Assembly: GCF_036825875.1 (NCBI RefSeq)
Contig: NZ_DAISXK010000017.1
Coordinates: 1 to 51,669 of the forward strand
Direction of reading: 5' to 3'
DNA from: Paucihalobacter sp036825875
GTDB lineage: Bacteria; Bacteroidota; Bacteroidia; Flavobacteriales; Flavobacteriaceae
DNA: 51,669 nt
Part shown: positions 30,881 through 38,729 of the stretch, piece by piece
Layout of the letters: every line of letters starts with the position of its first letter
How positions within the stretch are numbered: position 1 is the first letter of the stretch
Translations under genes and position numbers: made by a program
The notes under the pieces: model-generated
What the model saw: the letters and a program-made list of their open reading frames with translations, nothing else
Databases searched by the model: none
Told to the model about the DNA's origin: nothing

Positions 30881-30933
30881 ACTTCAAAATGGCCTATGGT
30901 TTCAGTTTCTGAAATTATGGGCCATTTTCAAGT
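30881..30933. terminator. Long hairpin, probable terminator, between the second TonB gene and the barrel gene
   Basis: A 20-bp stem (30886-30905 with 30909-30928, all Watson-Crick or G-U) closes a three-base loop and extends by four more pairs past one mismatch. There is no long T-run after it, so its role as a terminator is less sure; it could instead be an RNA processing signal. Confidence 0.5.
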
Positions 30934-31006
30934 TAAATAAGCGAATAGTATTTAAGTATTTTGAAAAAGTGCTATCTTTCCACCATCTTTATTACATTGA
31001 GATTTC

Positions 31007-33130
31007 ATGGCTAAATATATTGTTTTTCTTCTAGTTTGTATTCAAATTTCGGTTTATGGTCAAAATCAAGAATCTTTGGAAAAACCACCAGTTTTTGAAA
31101 GCTGTTCAGGCCAACCTTTTCAAAATTTAAAACAGTGTTTTAAAATAGCCTTGAATAAACATGTTTTTGAGAATTTTGAGGTTCCGAAGATAGTTGAAGA
31201 AAACAGCTATCGCGGCAGTGTAAAAGTATTATTTGAAGTTGATAAAGAAGGTAATTTTTTAATACTCTACATTGATGCTATTTATGATCAACTCAAAACT
31301 GAAACAAACCGTGTTTTTGAGTCACTCCCACAAATTAAGCCAGGAACCTATAATGGCAACCCTACGTTTTATCAGTACTCCGTTGTTATTAATATTCCAC
31401 TTACCAATTTTTTGGATTTTGAAAGTAATATATCCAAATCAGCCGATTCTATTCCTTTAAAAGTAAATCGTTTTTACGATTTAAACCAAGCTTCGCTTAA
31501 CGAATTTGATGCAGTTAATGATAGTTTGGTGCCCTTTCAAAACAAAGAATATTCAAGTCAGTTAAATATTCCTTTCACGCATAGTTATTATGCCCGTTTT
31601 GATGCGCAAATGAATGCCATTGGCACGAATAGTCACACAGCATCTAAACCTTTTTTATATGCCGATGTTCAACCCTACTACAATATTGAAGCGAAAAAAA
31701 ATGCTTTAGCCAAAGATAAATCAACTTGGTTAGGAAGAAAGTTTTGGAATGAACATTTGGTGCAAGTCCAAGGTGAAGATTATTGGTTTATAGTAGACCC
31801 TATTTTTGATTTGCAGGTAGGTAAAGATACTGAGGCCGATTTCAATTCAACTTACAACAATACACGCGGGGTTTTAATTCAAGGAGGTTTAGGGAAAAAG
31901 TTTAATTTTTACACGACTGTTTTCGAAAGCCAAGGTCGGTTTGCTCAATATTTTAATGAGTACTCCGAAAGTTTAAAAGCGTTTGGCCCAGATCCAGCAA
32001 TTATTCCAGGAAGAGGAATAGGTAAAAGATTTAAATCAGATTCTTACGATTACCCAGTGGCAGAAGCGTATTTATCTTATTCTCCGACCGATTTTTTAAA
32101 CGTTCAATTTGGTTATGGCAAAAATTTTATTGGTGATGGTTACCGCTCAATATTGCTAAGTGATGTTTCTAGTCCGCACCCGTTTTTAAAAATTAACACC
32201 AAATTTTGGAAAATTAAATATACCAATACCTGGATGTGGCTAAACGATGTTCGCCCAGAAGTAGTTGAAGATGGCGCCTTTCTAAATAAGTATATGGCGA
32301 ACCATTATTTAAGTTGGAATGTTTCAAAACGTCTAAATATCGGCTTATTCGAATCTGTGATATGGGATAACAGTAATGGTAGAGGCTTTGATATTAATTA
32401 TCTAAATCCTATTATTTTTTACCGTGCTATTGAATTTGCCACGGGTCAAGCAGCTGGCAACGCTATAATTGGTCTTTCCAGTAAATACAAATGGAATAAT
32501 TCATTCAATATTTATGGACAATTTATTCTGGATGAATTTTCCTTAGACGATGTTACCGCCGGAAACAAAAGCTGGAAAAACAAATTTGGTTACCAACTAG
32601 GTGTAAAATATTTTAACGCCTTTGAAGTTGATAATTTATTGCTTCAGTTTGAGTATAATCAAGTGCGACCTTATACCTATTCTCATAATACTATTGTACT
32701 GAATTATGCACACAACAACCAGCCCATGGCGCATTTATGGGGTGCGAATTTTAGAGAGGCCATTGTTATTGGTCGTTATAACTACGAACGTTGGTTTGCT
32801 GATGCAAAAATAATAATTGGTGAACGCGGTTTTGATTTTAACACGGCAGATGATAGTTTTAATTACGGTGGTAATATTTTCAGAACTGAAAATGATAGAG
32901 TAGGGAACACGAATATTAGAGTAGCACAAGGCAATACCACTGCTGTTTTTCATGCGGAACTTCAAACAGGTTATATTTTAAATCCAGCCAGCAACTTGAG
33001 ATTATTTACCAATATTAGTTACAGAAATTTTGATCCTCAAATGGCAACATCTACAACTATAAAGAGTAATACTTTATGGTTTAGCTTAGGCGTAAGAACC
33101 GATTTATTTAATTGGCATATTGACTTTTAA
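31007..33130 (+). CDS. Outer-membrane beta-barrel protein (RemB/Wzi-like) with N-terminal TonB-C-terminal-like domain
   Basis: The 707-residue protein has a signal peptide (1-18, ending VYG) and then a domain (about 27-131) that clearly resembles the TonB C-terminal domain of the two genes upstream. It keeps the PVFESC start, the second Cys (33 and 44), the NFEVPK/GLSGKQ-like centre and the LPQIKPG..NG..T.YQY end. The remainder (about 180-707) is rich in beta-strands with alternating aromatic residues and ends in HIDF with a terminal Phe, fitting a capsule-assembly Wzi-like/RemB-type outer-membrane barrel. RemB of Flavobacterium johnsoniae is involved in gliding; my match to RemB is from memory of the annotation and is moderate. 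It has no membrane helix, so the TonB-like domain would lie in the periplasm below its own barrel. Confidence 0.75.
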   Translation: MAKYIVFLLVCIQISVYGQNQESLEKPPVFESCSGQPFQNLKQCFKIALNKHVFENFEVPKIVEENSYRGSVKVLFEVDKEGNFLILYIDAIYDQLKTETNRVFESLPQIKPGTYNGNPTFYQYSVVINIPLTNFLDFESNISKSADSIPLKVNRFYDLNQASLNEFDAVNDSLVPFQNKEYSSQLNIPFTHSYYARFDAQMNAIGTNSHTASKPFLYADVQPYYNIEAKKNALAKDKSTWLGRKFWNEHLVQVQGEDYWFIVDPIFDLQVGKDTEADFNSTYNNTRGVLIQGGLGKKFNFYTTVFESQGRFAQYFNEYSESLKAFGPDPAIIPGRGIGKRFKSDSYDYPVAEAYLSYSPTDFLNVQFGYGKNFIGDGYRSILLSDVSSPHPFLKINTKFWKIKYTNTWMWLNDVRPEVVEDGAFLNKYMANHYLSWNVSKRLNIGLFESVIWDNSNGRGFDINYLNPIIFYRAIEFATGQAAGNAIIGLSSKYKWNNSFNIYGQFILDEFSLDDVTAGNKSWKNKFGYQLGVKYFNAFEVDNLLLQFEYNQVRPYTYSHNTIVLNYAHNNQPMAHLWGANFREAIVIGRYNYERWFADAKIIIGERGFDFNTADDSFNYGGNIFRTENDRVGNTNIRVAQGNTTAVFHAELQTGYILNPASNLRLFTNISYRNFDPQMATSTTIKSNTLWFSLGVRTDLFNWHIDF

Positions 33131-33146
33131 TTAACATAAGTTAGGA

Positions 33147-33177
33147 TTGGTCATATTTAAATTTCAGAGTATCTTTG
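33147..33177 (+). promoter_or_regulatory. Promoter of the ctaB-coxC cluster
   Basis: TTG at 33147-33149, a 20-base spacer, and TATCTTTG at 33170-33177 fit the Bacteroidota promoter pattern. The -7 ends 20 bases before the ctaB ATG. Confidence 0.55.
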
Positions 33178-33197
33178 CACTTTCTTTTTAAGGCTTA

Positions 33198-34100
33198 ATG
33201 CAAAACATGTTGAGTACCACAAAAACTACCCTTTCAATAACTTCGGTTGTTTCAGATTTTAAAGAAATTACGAAGATGCGACTGTCATTAAGCGTGGTCT
33301 TTTCATCTGTTGCAGGTTATTTGCTGGGTGCTGTTAATGTTGATATTCCCACAATAATCTTATTATGCGTTGGTGGTTATTTTATGGTTGGCGCATCTAA
33401 CGCGTACAATCAAATCATTGAGCGCGATTTAGATGCCTTAATGAATAGAACTAAAAACAGACCAATTCCTGCTGGAAGAATGCAAGTTTCTACCGCATTC
33501 ATAATTGCAGTAACTTTTACGGTATTGGGAATTATTTCATTATATATTATTAATCCGCGCACGGCCATGTACGGCGCTATTAGTATATTTCTTTATACAA
33601 GTGTTTACACGCCGTTAAAAACAAAAACACCGTTTGCGGTATTTGTAGGTGCCATTCCTGGAGCTATACCTTTTATGTTAGGTTGGGTGGCGGCAAGAAA
33701 TGAATTTGGTATTGAACCGGGCACCTTGTTTGCCTTACAATTTTTTTGGCAATTCCCACATTTCTGGGCAATCGGGTGGTTTTTGTTTGATGATTATCAA
33801 AAAGGTGGGTTCGATATGCTACCAACAAAAAAACGAGACAAAGGCACAGCCATGCAAATTATAGCCTATACGATTTGGACAATCATTGTGTCGGTATTAC
33901 CCGCTTTTGGCATTACGGGCGATTTAAAATTATCGGTGGTGGCTGCTATGGTGGTTCTAGCTCTTGGATTAATAATGCTTTATTATGCCTTTGAGTTGTT
34001 TACAAAACGCAGTGCGAAGGCTGCGAAAGAATTAATGATTTCAAGTGTTTTATACATAACACTTGTACAAATTGTTTATGTAATTGATAAGTTTTTATAA
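33198..34100 (+). CDS. ctaB: Protohaem IX farnesyltransferase (haem O synthase)
   Basis: This 300-residue UbiA-family enzyme attaches a farnesyl group to haem B, the first step to haem A for the aa3 oxidase. It has about eight helices. The first Asp-rich motif NAYNQIIERDLDALMNRTKNRP (about 72-93) contains the N-x-x-x-D-x-x-x-D signature; the second region, FDDYQKGGFDMLP (about 199-211), is also present. A second Met at residue 4 is an alternative start. It begins the second oxidase cluster, two bases before a subunit III gene. The symbol cyoE is also in use. Confidence 0.95.
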   Translation: MQNMLSTTKTTLSITSVVSDFKEITKMRLSLSVVFSSVAGYLLGAVNVDIPTIILLCVGGYFMVGASNAYNQIIERDLDALMNRTKNRPIPAGRMQVSTAFIIAVTFTVLGIISLYIINPRTAMYGAISIFLYTSVYTPLKTKTPFAVFVGAIPGAIPFMLGWVAARNEFGIEPGTLFALQFFWQFPHFWAIGWFLFDDYQKGGFDMLPTKKRDKGTAMQIIAYTIWTIIVSVLPAFGITGDLKLSVVAAMVVLALGLIMLYYAFELFTKRSAKAAKELMISSVLYITLVQIVYVIDKFL

Positions 34101-34102
34101 AT

Positions 34103-34684
34103 ATGGATTTAACCCAAGGTACAGATCAGGAAAAAAACAATAGAGCAAAAAAAATGATGCTTTGGTTTGGGATTGGCTCGCTCATCATGTCTTTTGCAGG
34201 ATGGACAAGTGCTTTTATTGTAAGTAGTACTAGAAAGGACTGGCTGTCCGATTTTAAATTGCCGGATCCTTTTTTAATAAGTGTATTTGTTATAATAATA
34301 AGTAGTCTAGCATTAATTTTGGCGAAGCGCGCCTTAAAAAATAACAACAAACAAATGACTTCAGTTTGGTTAGTGCTTGCATTTGCTTTAGGAATCTATT
34401 TTATAATAAATCAGTTTGCTGGGTTTTCTGAAATAGTTGCACAAGGCTATAATTTTACGGGTCCTACAAGTAATGTTACTATGTCGTACATTTTTTTAAT
34501 TGCGTTTGTACATATCGTACACGTTGCGGTTGGTTTATTGTGTTTATTAGTAGTTCTTATCAATCTTTTCAGAAATAAATATTCATCTAATAATATGTTA
34601 GGATTTGAACTGGCTTCATCTTTTTGGCATTTTGTAGATATACTATGGGTTTACCTCTTTTTCTTCTTGTATTTTATGAAGTAA
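34103..34684 (+). CDS. Haem-copper oxidase subunit III (short form)
   Basis: The 193-residue protein has five membrane helices and ends in the subunit III signature FELASSFWHFVDILWVYLF (about 167-185), with an earlier HIVHVAVG segment (about 139-146). Subunit III stabilises the oxidase core and its oxygen channel. It lies between ctaB (2-base gap) and the longer subunit III gene. Both forms occur side by side, so one may be a helper or may replace the usual split of subunits. Confidence 0.87.
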   Translation: MDLTQGTDQEKNNRAKKMMLWFGIGSLIMSFAGWTSAFIVSSTRKDWLSDFKLPDPFLISVFVIIISSLALILAKRALKNNNKQMTSVWLVLAFALGIYFIINQFAGFSEIVAQGYNFTGPTSNVTMSYIFLIAFVHIVHVAVGLLCLLVVLINLFRNKYSSNNMLGFELASSFWHFVDILWVYLFFFLYFMK

Positions 34685-34780
34685 TTTTCAACTGTTTCAT
34701 TATCAAAAATAAATTTAACTATTCCTTATTTAGATTATTTAAAATTAGAATAGGATGTTTCTATAAATAAATTAAATCCT

Positions 34781-34788
34781 TATTTTTG
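34781..34788 (+). promoter_or_regulatory. Possible -7 promoter element of the longer subunit III gene
   Basis: TATTTTTG matches TAnnTTTG and lies 26 bases before the ATG, in a 130-base gap inside the cluster. The -33 part is not convincing. Confidence 0.35.
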
Positions 34789-34814
34789 TCAAAAAATTAA
34801 CGTAAACGGTTTAT

Positions 34815-35813
34815 ATGGATACTTCAGTAGTAACTGGTACAGAAGAAAAGGTTTGGGGTGGAGGAAACGAACCACTCAAGGCAAGTTATGGCAAATTAAT
34901 GATGTGGTTCTTTATTGTATCTGATGCTTTAACATTTTCAGGATTTTTAGCTGCCTATGGGTTTTCAAGATTTAAATTTATTGATTCATGGCCTATTGCT
35001 GACGAAGTATTTACCCACGTTCCCTTTTTACATGGTCAAGAGCTACCGATGATTTATGTAGCTTTTATGACCTTTATTTTAATTATGTCTTCGGTAACCA
35101 TGGTATTGGCCGTTGATGCAGGTCACAACATGAATAAAACCAAAGTTACGTGGTATATGTTTTTAACCATTATTGGTGGTGTGATTTTTGTTGGCTCTCA
35201 AGCATGGGAATGGGCAACATTTATTAAAGGTGATTACGGAGCTGTTCAAACAAAAGGAGGCAATATCCTTCAGTTTGGTGAGTATGTAGACAAAGATGGA
35301 GAGCAAGTATTTAAACGAATTTCGGTGGCAGATTTTGCTATTGTTGGCGAAAAAGAACGCGTTCAAGATAATCGTAAATCAGGTATTTGGTATCGCAGCG
35401 AGTCAACAATTCCAAATTATAATGTAGATGAGGTATATGCCGGTTTAGAGGCCAATCCAAATATTCTAGTAAGATCTCAAATCATCAATGAAGCAGGAGA
35501 AAAAATAATTCTTACAAGAGAAGAATCCTTGAAGTCTATCAAAGAAAATGGTAAAACTGTAGTAGAAGGTGCCAATTTGGTAGCCAATGAATACGGAACA
35601 GCTTTATTTGCTGATTTCTTTTTCTTTATTACAGGATTTCACGGGTTTCACGTATTGTCAGGGGTTTTGTTAAACATTATTATCTTTTTTAATGTGATTC
35701 TTGGTACTTACGAGCGAAGAGGTAGTTACGAAATGGTTGAAAAAGTCGGTCTTTACTGGCACTTTGTAGATTTGGTTTGGGTATTCGTATTCACATTCTT
35801 CTACTTGGTTTAA
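34815..35813 (+). CDS. coxC: Cytochrome c oxidase subunit III (long form with hydrophilic insert)
   Basis: At 332 residues this subunit III is far longer than the neighbouring 193-residue form. Helices cover about 27-50, 78-100, 112-132, 263-295 and 313-332. The signature FFFITGFHGFHVLSG (268-282) and WHFVDLVW (315-322) are present. Residues about 138-260 form a charged, soluble insert between two helices, with no recognised motif. I believe such long forms are known in Bacteroidota, but I cannot confirm this here. It precedes the subunit IV gene by 18 bases. Confidence 0.9.
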   Translation: MDTSVVTGTEEKVWGGGNEPLKASYGKLMMWFFIVSDALTFSGFLAAYGFSRFKFIDSWPIADEVFTHVPFLHGQELPMIYVAFMTFILIMSSVTMVLAVDAGHNMNKTKVTWYMFLTIIGGVIFVGSQAWEWATFIKGDYGAVQTKGGNILQFGEYVDKDGEQVFKRISVADFAIVGEKERVQDNRKSGIWYRSESTIPNYNVDEVYAGLEANPNILVRSQIINEAGEKIILTREESLKSIKENGKTVVEGANLVANEYGTALFADFFFFITGFHGFHVLSGVLLNIIIFFNVILGTYERRGSYEMVEKVGLYWHFVDLVWVFVFTFFYLV

Positions 35814-35831
35814 TTCGAATTATTATTTAAT

Positions 35832-36212
35832 ATGGCACACGCACATAAATTAGAAATATTTAGAGGACTTATTAAATTTAAGTCTAACACACAAAAAATT
35901 TGGGGTGTTTTAATCCTTTTATCTATAGTAACTGCGGTTGAGGTAGTTTTGGGTATTTATAAACCAGCTTCTTTAATGAACGTGGTTTTAGGCATGAAAC
36001 TTCTAAACTGGATTTTCATCATTTTAACCATAGTAAAAGCTTATTATATTACGTGGGATTTTATGCACATGAGAGATGAAACTCCTGGTTTAAGGCGCGC
36101 CGTAGTTTGGACGGCAGTATTCCTTATTTCGTATCTTATTTTTATTTTACTCCAAGAAGGTGGATACGTTTTTGATGTATATTCAGATGAATATATAAAA
36201 CGTGATTTCTAA
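35832..36212 (+). CDS. Cytochrome oxidase subunit IV (CyoD/COX4-like)
   Basis: The 126-residue protein has three membrane helices (about 20-40, 55-75, 90-110) and matches the prokaryotic subunit IV family, with the helix-2 motif YYITWDFMHMRDE (about 70-82). It supports oxidase assembly. It is the last gene before a strong terminator. Confidence 0.85.
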   Translation: MAHAHKLEIFRGLIKFKSNTQKIWGVLILLSIVTAVEVVLGIYKPASLMNVVLGMKLLNWIFIILTIVKAYYITWDFMHMRDETPGLRRAVVWTAVFLISYLIFILLQEGGYVFDVYSDEYIKRDF

Positions 36213-36248
36213 AATAGTTTTTAAATTATAGTAGTGTTAATCATTCAT

Positions 36249-36279
36249 AAAAAAAGACGACATTAGGTCGTCTTTTTTT
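36249..36279 (+). terminator. Rho-independent terminator after the subunit IV gene
   Basis: GACGAC (36256-36261) pairs with GTCGTC (36267-36272) around a five-base loop, with seven A before and seven T after the stem. The rest of the gap up to 36386 holds no further signal I can support. Confidence 0.9.
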
Positions 36280-36386
36280 AATTTTGCATTTTATTATGAG
36301 TTTTTTTATCAATAATAAAAATCGAACCAACTCATATATTTAAGTGGTATTCCATCTGATTGTTAGAAGAAACTAGAGAAGAACAA

Positions 36387-37097
36387 ATGAAAAATTTAAA
36401 ACGTAACCTCACTTTAGGAGTCCTGTTTTTTTTACCGGTTATGTTCTTGTTGTTTTTGTATCCATCCACACATAATTATACACCGCTTGAAATTGTAAAG
36501 TCGTCTGTTTCTGATATTGAAAAGTTTGATGCTTTCGAAGACGAAACAATTTTATTAAAGGAAAGAATTACCGTTCTTGTTTTTTTAGGTTCTCAGCCTA
36601 TGGATTATACAATTGCCGCACTCAACTTAAAAGAATTGGTCTACGATAAATTTAAGGGTTTTAAAAATTTTCAAGTGGTTTCAATTTCACAAAATGGTAC
36701 GCAAAACCAAATTGATAATCTTAAAGATGAAATTTCATCATACGAAGAATTAAAGCATTGGCATTTTGTTTACGGAACGGAAAGCGATATTCTTCAATTT
36801 CATAAGAGTTTGAGATCAAAAAAACAGCTGGACTCAAATTTGTCCTCCCCTTTAGTTTATATCATCGATAAAGACCTAAATCAACGTGGCAGAATTGATG
36901 ACAGAGAAAAAAAGGAGATTGCTAATAACATCCCCGAGTACAGTTTAGTAGATTATAATTGTTTAGAAGTATCTGAAATCAAAAATAAAATGAGTGAAGA
37001 TTTGCGTATTTTATTTACAGAATACAGACAAAAACGAAAAGGTAATTTTGACTCTTCAATTAGAAGAGCCGAAGATTTAAATACAAATAATGAGTAA
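36387..37097 (+). CDS. SCO-like membrane-anchored thioredoxin-fold protein lacking the copper-binding Cys pair
   Basis: This 236-residue protein has one N-terminal membrane anchor (about 8-26) and a periplasmic domain that follows the SCO pattern of its downstream neighbour. Strand ITVLVFLGSQP lines up with the SCO strand before CPTIC, but QPMDYT replaces the cysteines, and SPLVYIIDKDLNQRGRID lines up with the SCO strand that carries the copper-ligand His, which is also missing. I infer it is a degenerate SCO relative, perhaps a structural partner. The ATG at 36387 gives a normal anchor; the in-frame TTG at 36360 would add nine charged residues in front. Its last 8 bases overlap the canonical SCO gene. 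Confidence 0.7.
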   Translation: MKNLKRNLTLGVLFFLPVMFLLFLYPSTHNYTPLEIVKSSVSDIEKFDAFEDETILLKERITVLVFLGSQPMDYTIAALNLKELVYDKFKGFKNFQVVSISQNGTQNQIDNLKDEISSYEELKHWHFVYGTESDILQFHKSLRSKKQLDSNLSSPLVYIIDKDLNQRGRIDDREKKEIANNIPEYSLVDYNCLEVSEIKNKMSEDLRILFTEYRQKRKGNFDSSIRRAEDLNTNNE

Positions 37098-37842
37098 AAA
37101 AGCCAACTATTCTTACGTCGGGATTGCATTTATAATTCTATTATTTGGAATTATTTTTGTTCCTAAAATTGTAGACCGATTGTCCAACGAAGATGTTGTG
37201 AGAGACGACGAAAGCCGCAGTACTGGTATAACCACCGAAACCGAAGCTAAACCTTCAAATTTAGCGTTTATATATTCTGGCACAGATATAAGAAAAGTGC
37301 CAGAGTTTAGTTTCACAAACCAACACGGCAAGACCATTACAAATCAAGATTATTTGGGTAAAGTATATGTGGTTGAATTTTTCTTCACAACCTGCCCTAC
37401 CATTTGTCCAAGAATGAATAGAAATTTGGTGGAAATCCAAAATCATTTTGCTGAATTTGAAAATTTTGGTGTGGCTGCTTTTACCATAAATCCAGATTTT
37501 GATACACCCGAAGTGTTGAAAAAGTACGCAGAGGATTACGGAATCACCAATCCAAATTGGAATTTAATGACCGGAGATCAGGATGAAATTTATAAGTTAG
37601 CTAATACCGGCTTTAATTTATATACTGCCGAAGAAAAAGAGGCCGAAGGTGGTTTTGAGCATTCAGGAAATTTTGCACTCATCGACAAAAATGGTTTTAT
37701 CAGATCAAGATTAGATAATTTTGGAAACCCATTAATATATTACAACGGTATCGTAAGTGAAGCCGAAGGTGAAGATGAGGATGGAATTCCCCAAGAAATT
37801 ACCAAATTAAAAGAAGACATAGCAAAACTTTTAAAAGAATGA
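37090..37842 (+). CDS. SCO1/SenC family copper chaperone for cytochrome oxidase
   Basis: This 250-residue protein has an N-terminal membrane anchor (about 9-25) and a thioredoxin-like periplasmic domain. The copper site is complete: Cys102 and Cys106 in TTCPTICPRM and His191 in FEHSGNF. SCO proteins help to fill the CuA centre of subunit II, here the product of coxB. It overlaps the preceding gene by 8 bases and the DUF420 gene by 4 bases (ATGA), so translation is coupled. Confidence 0.94.
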   Translation: MSKKANYSYVGIAFIILLFGIIFVPKIVDRLSNEDVVRDDESRSTGITTETEAKPSNLAFIYSGTDIRKVPEFSFTNQHGKTITNQDYLGKVYVVEFFFTTCPTICPRMNRNLVEIQNHFAEFENFGVAAFTINPDFDTPEVLKKYAEDYGITNPNWNLMTGDQDEIYKLANTGFNLYTAEEKEAEGGFEHSGNFALIDKNGFIRSRLDNFGNPLIYYNGIVSEAEGEDEDGIPQEITKLKEDIAKLLKE

Positions 37843-38387
37843 GACCAGAAATAGACTTGAAAAAACAAAAAAAATACAATAAAATTGTGATTGTATTGTC
37901 AATTGTGATTCCGATTGCAGTGGCTGCTTTATTTGGAATAAATTTAAGAGAACTTGGTTTTGATGTCAAGCCTCTTACATTTTTACCACCAATTTATGCG
38001 ACAATAAACGGAATGACAGCTGTTTTATTAGTTCTTGCTTTGTGGGCGATTAAAAATAAAAAATTAGTATTACACGAAAATTTAATGACAACTGCCATCT
38101 ATGCATCGGTTGTTTTTTTAGTAATGTATGTAGCTTATCACATGACTAGTGATAGCACTAAATTTGGTGGTGAAGGAGCTGTAAAATACATCTATTATTT
38201 TATCCTTATTACGCATATTGTTCTTTCTATCGTTGTGATTCCTTTTGTGCTTATAACTTACGTTAGAGCTATCACAAATGATTTTGAGAGACACAAGAAA
38301 ATTGCTAAAATCACATTTCCTATTTGGCTTTATGTTGCTGTTACTGGTGTGATTGTTTACTTAATGATAGCACCTTATTATGTATAA
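37839..38387 (+). CDS. DUF420 membrane protein
   Basis: The 182-residue protein has five membrane helices and matches DUF420. Conserved family features visible are the segment LPPIYATINGMTA (about 48-60), His75 before LM, AYHMTSD (about 99-105) and ILITHIVLS (about 122-130), with histidines in the membrane. DUF420 proteins occur near haem-copper oxidase genes in many bacteria (CtaM in Bacillus and Staphylococcus is one), where they are needed for oxidase assembly. The gene overlaps both neighbours. Confidence 0.87.
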   Translation: MRPEIDLKKQKKYNKIVIVLSIVIPIAVAALFGINLRELGFDVKPLTFLPPIYATINGMTAVLLVLALWAIKNKKLVLHENLMTTAIYASVVFLVMYVAYHMTSDSTKFGGEGAVKYIYYFILITHIVLSIVVIPFVLITYVRAITNDFERHKKIAKITFPIWLYVAVTGVIVYLMIAPYYV

Positions 38388-38598
38388 AACCCTAAAAATA
38401 ATCATCCTTATTGCATTGTTTTTATTTCTAACAAATGTAAGTGCACAATGTGCCATGTGTCGTGCGGTACTAGAAAGTGATACGGACCAGTCTATGGCCG
38501 AAGGTGTAAACGATGGTATTGTATATCTTATGGCAATACCCTACATTTTAGTTGCTGGGATTGCATTATTGCTATATCGTAAATTTTCAAAAAGTTAA
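38380..38598 (+). CDS. 72-residue membrane protein with CxxC motif
   Basis: The protein starts with a signal peptide or helix (about 5-22, ending VSA) followed directly by CAMC (Cys24 and Cys27), a short polar stretch, and a second helix (about 48-66) before a basic C-terminus. If the first helix is cleaved, the CxxC would be at the mature N-terminus in the periplasm, anchored by the second helix. Such a site could bind metal or act in redox chemistry. It is not a family I can name. It overlaps the DUF420 gene by 8 bases and ends the assembly module, so a role in copper or haem delivery to the oxidase is inferred from context only. Confidence 0.75.
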   Translation: MYKTLKIIILIALFLFLTNVSAQCAMCRAVLESDTDQSMAEGVNDGIVYLMAIPYILVAGIALLLYRKFSKS

Positions 38599-38671
38599 AG
38601 CTTTCCTAATTTCTGTAACATAGACCATCTTTTATTGTCTTATGAATAATCCTTGGACGAACTCTTAACAG

Positions 38672-38702
38672 TTTGTTAGTATGAGTATGTTCACTATTTA
38701 TG
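38672..38702 (+). promoter_or_regulatory. Possible promoter of the efflux operon
   Basis: TTTG at 38672-38675, a 19-base spacer and TATTTATG at 38695-38702 (one mismatch to TAnnTTTG) lie 27 bases before the ATP-binding protein gene. Confidence 0.42.
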
Positions 38703-38729
38703 TAACATTGTACCTGTATAACCGCCATT

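Noticed and set aside
36279..36286. TAATTTTG as a promoter of the SCO-like gene
   Set aside because: It lies in the T-run of the terminator, about 100 bases from the start codon, and has no -33 partner, so chance in AT-rich DNA is the better explanation.
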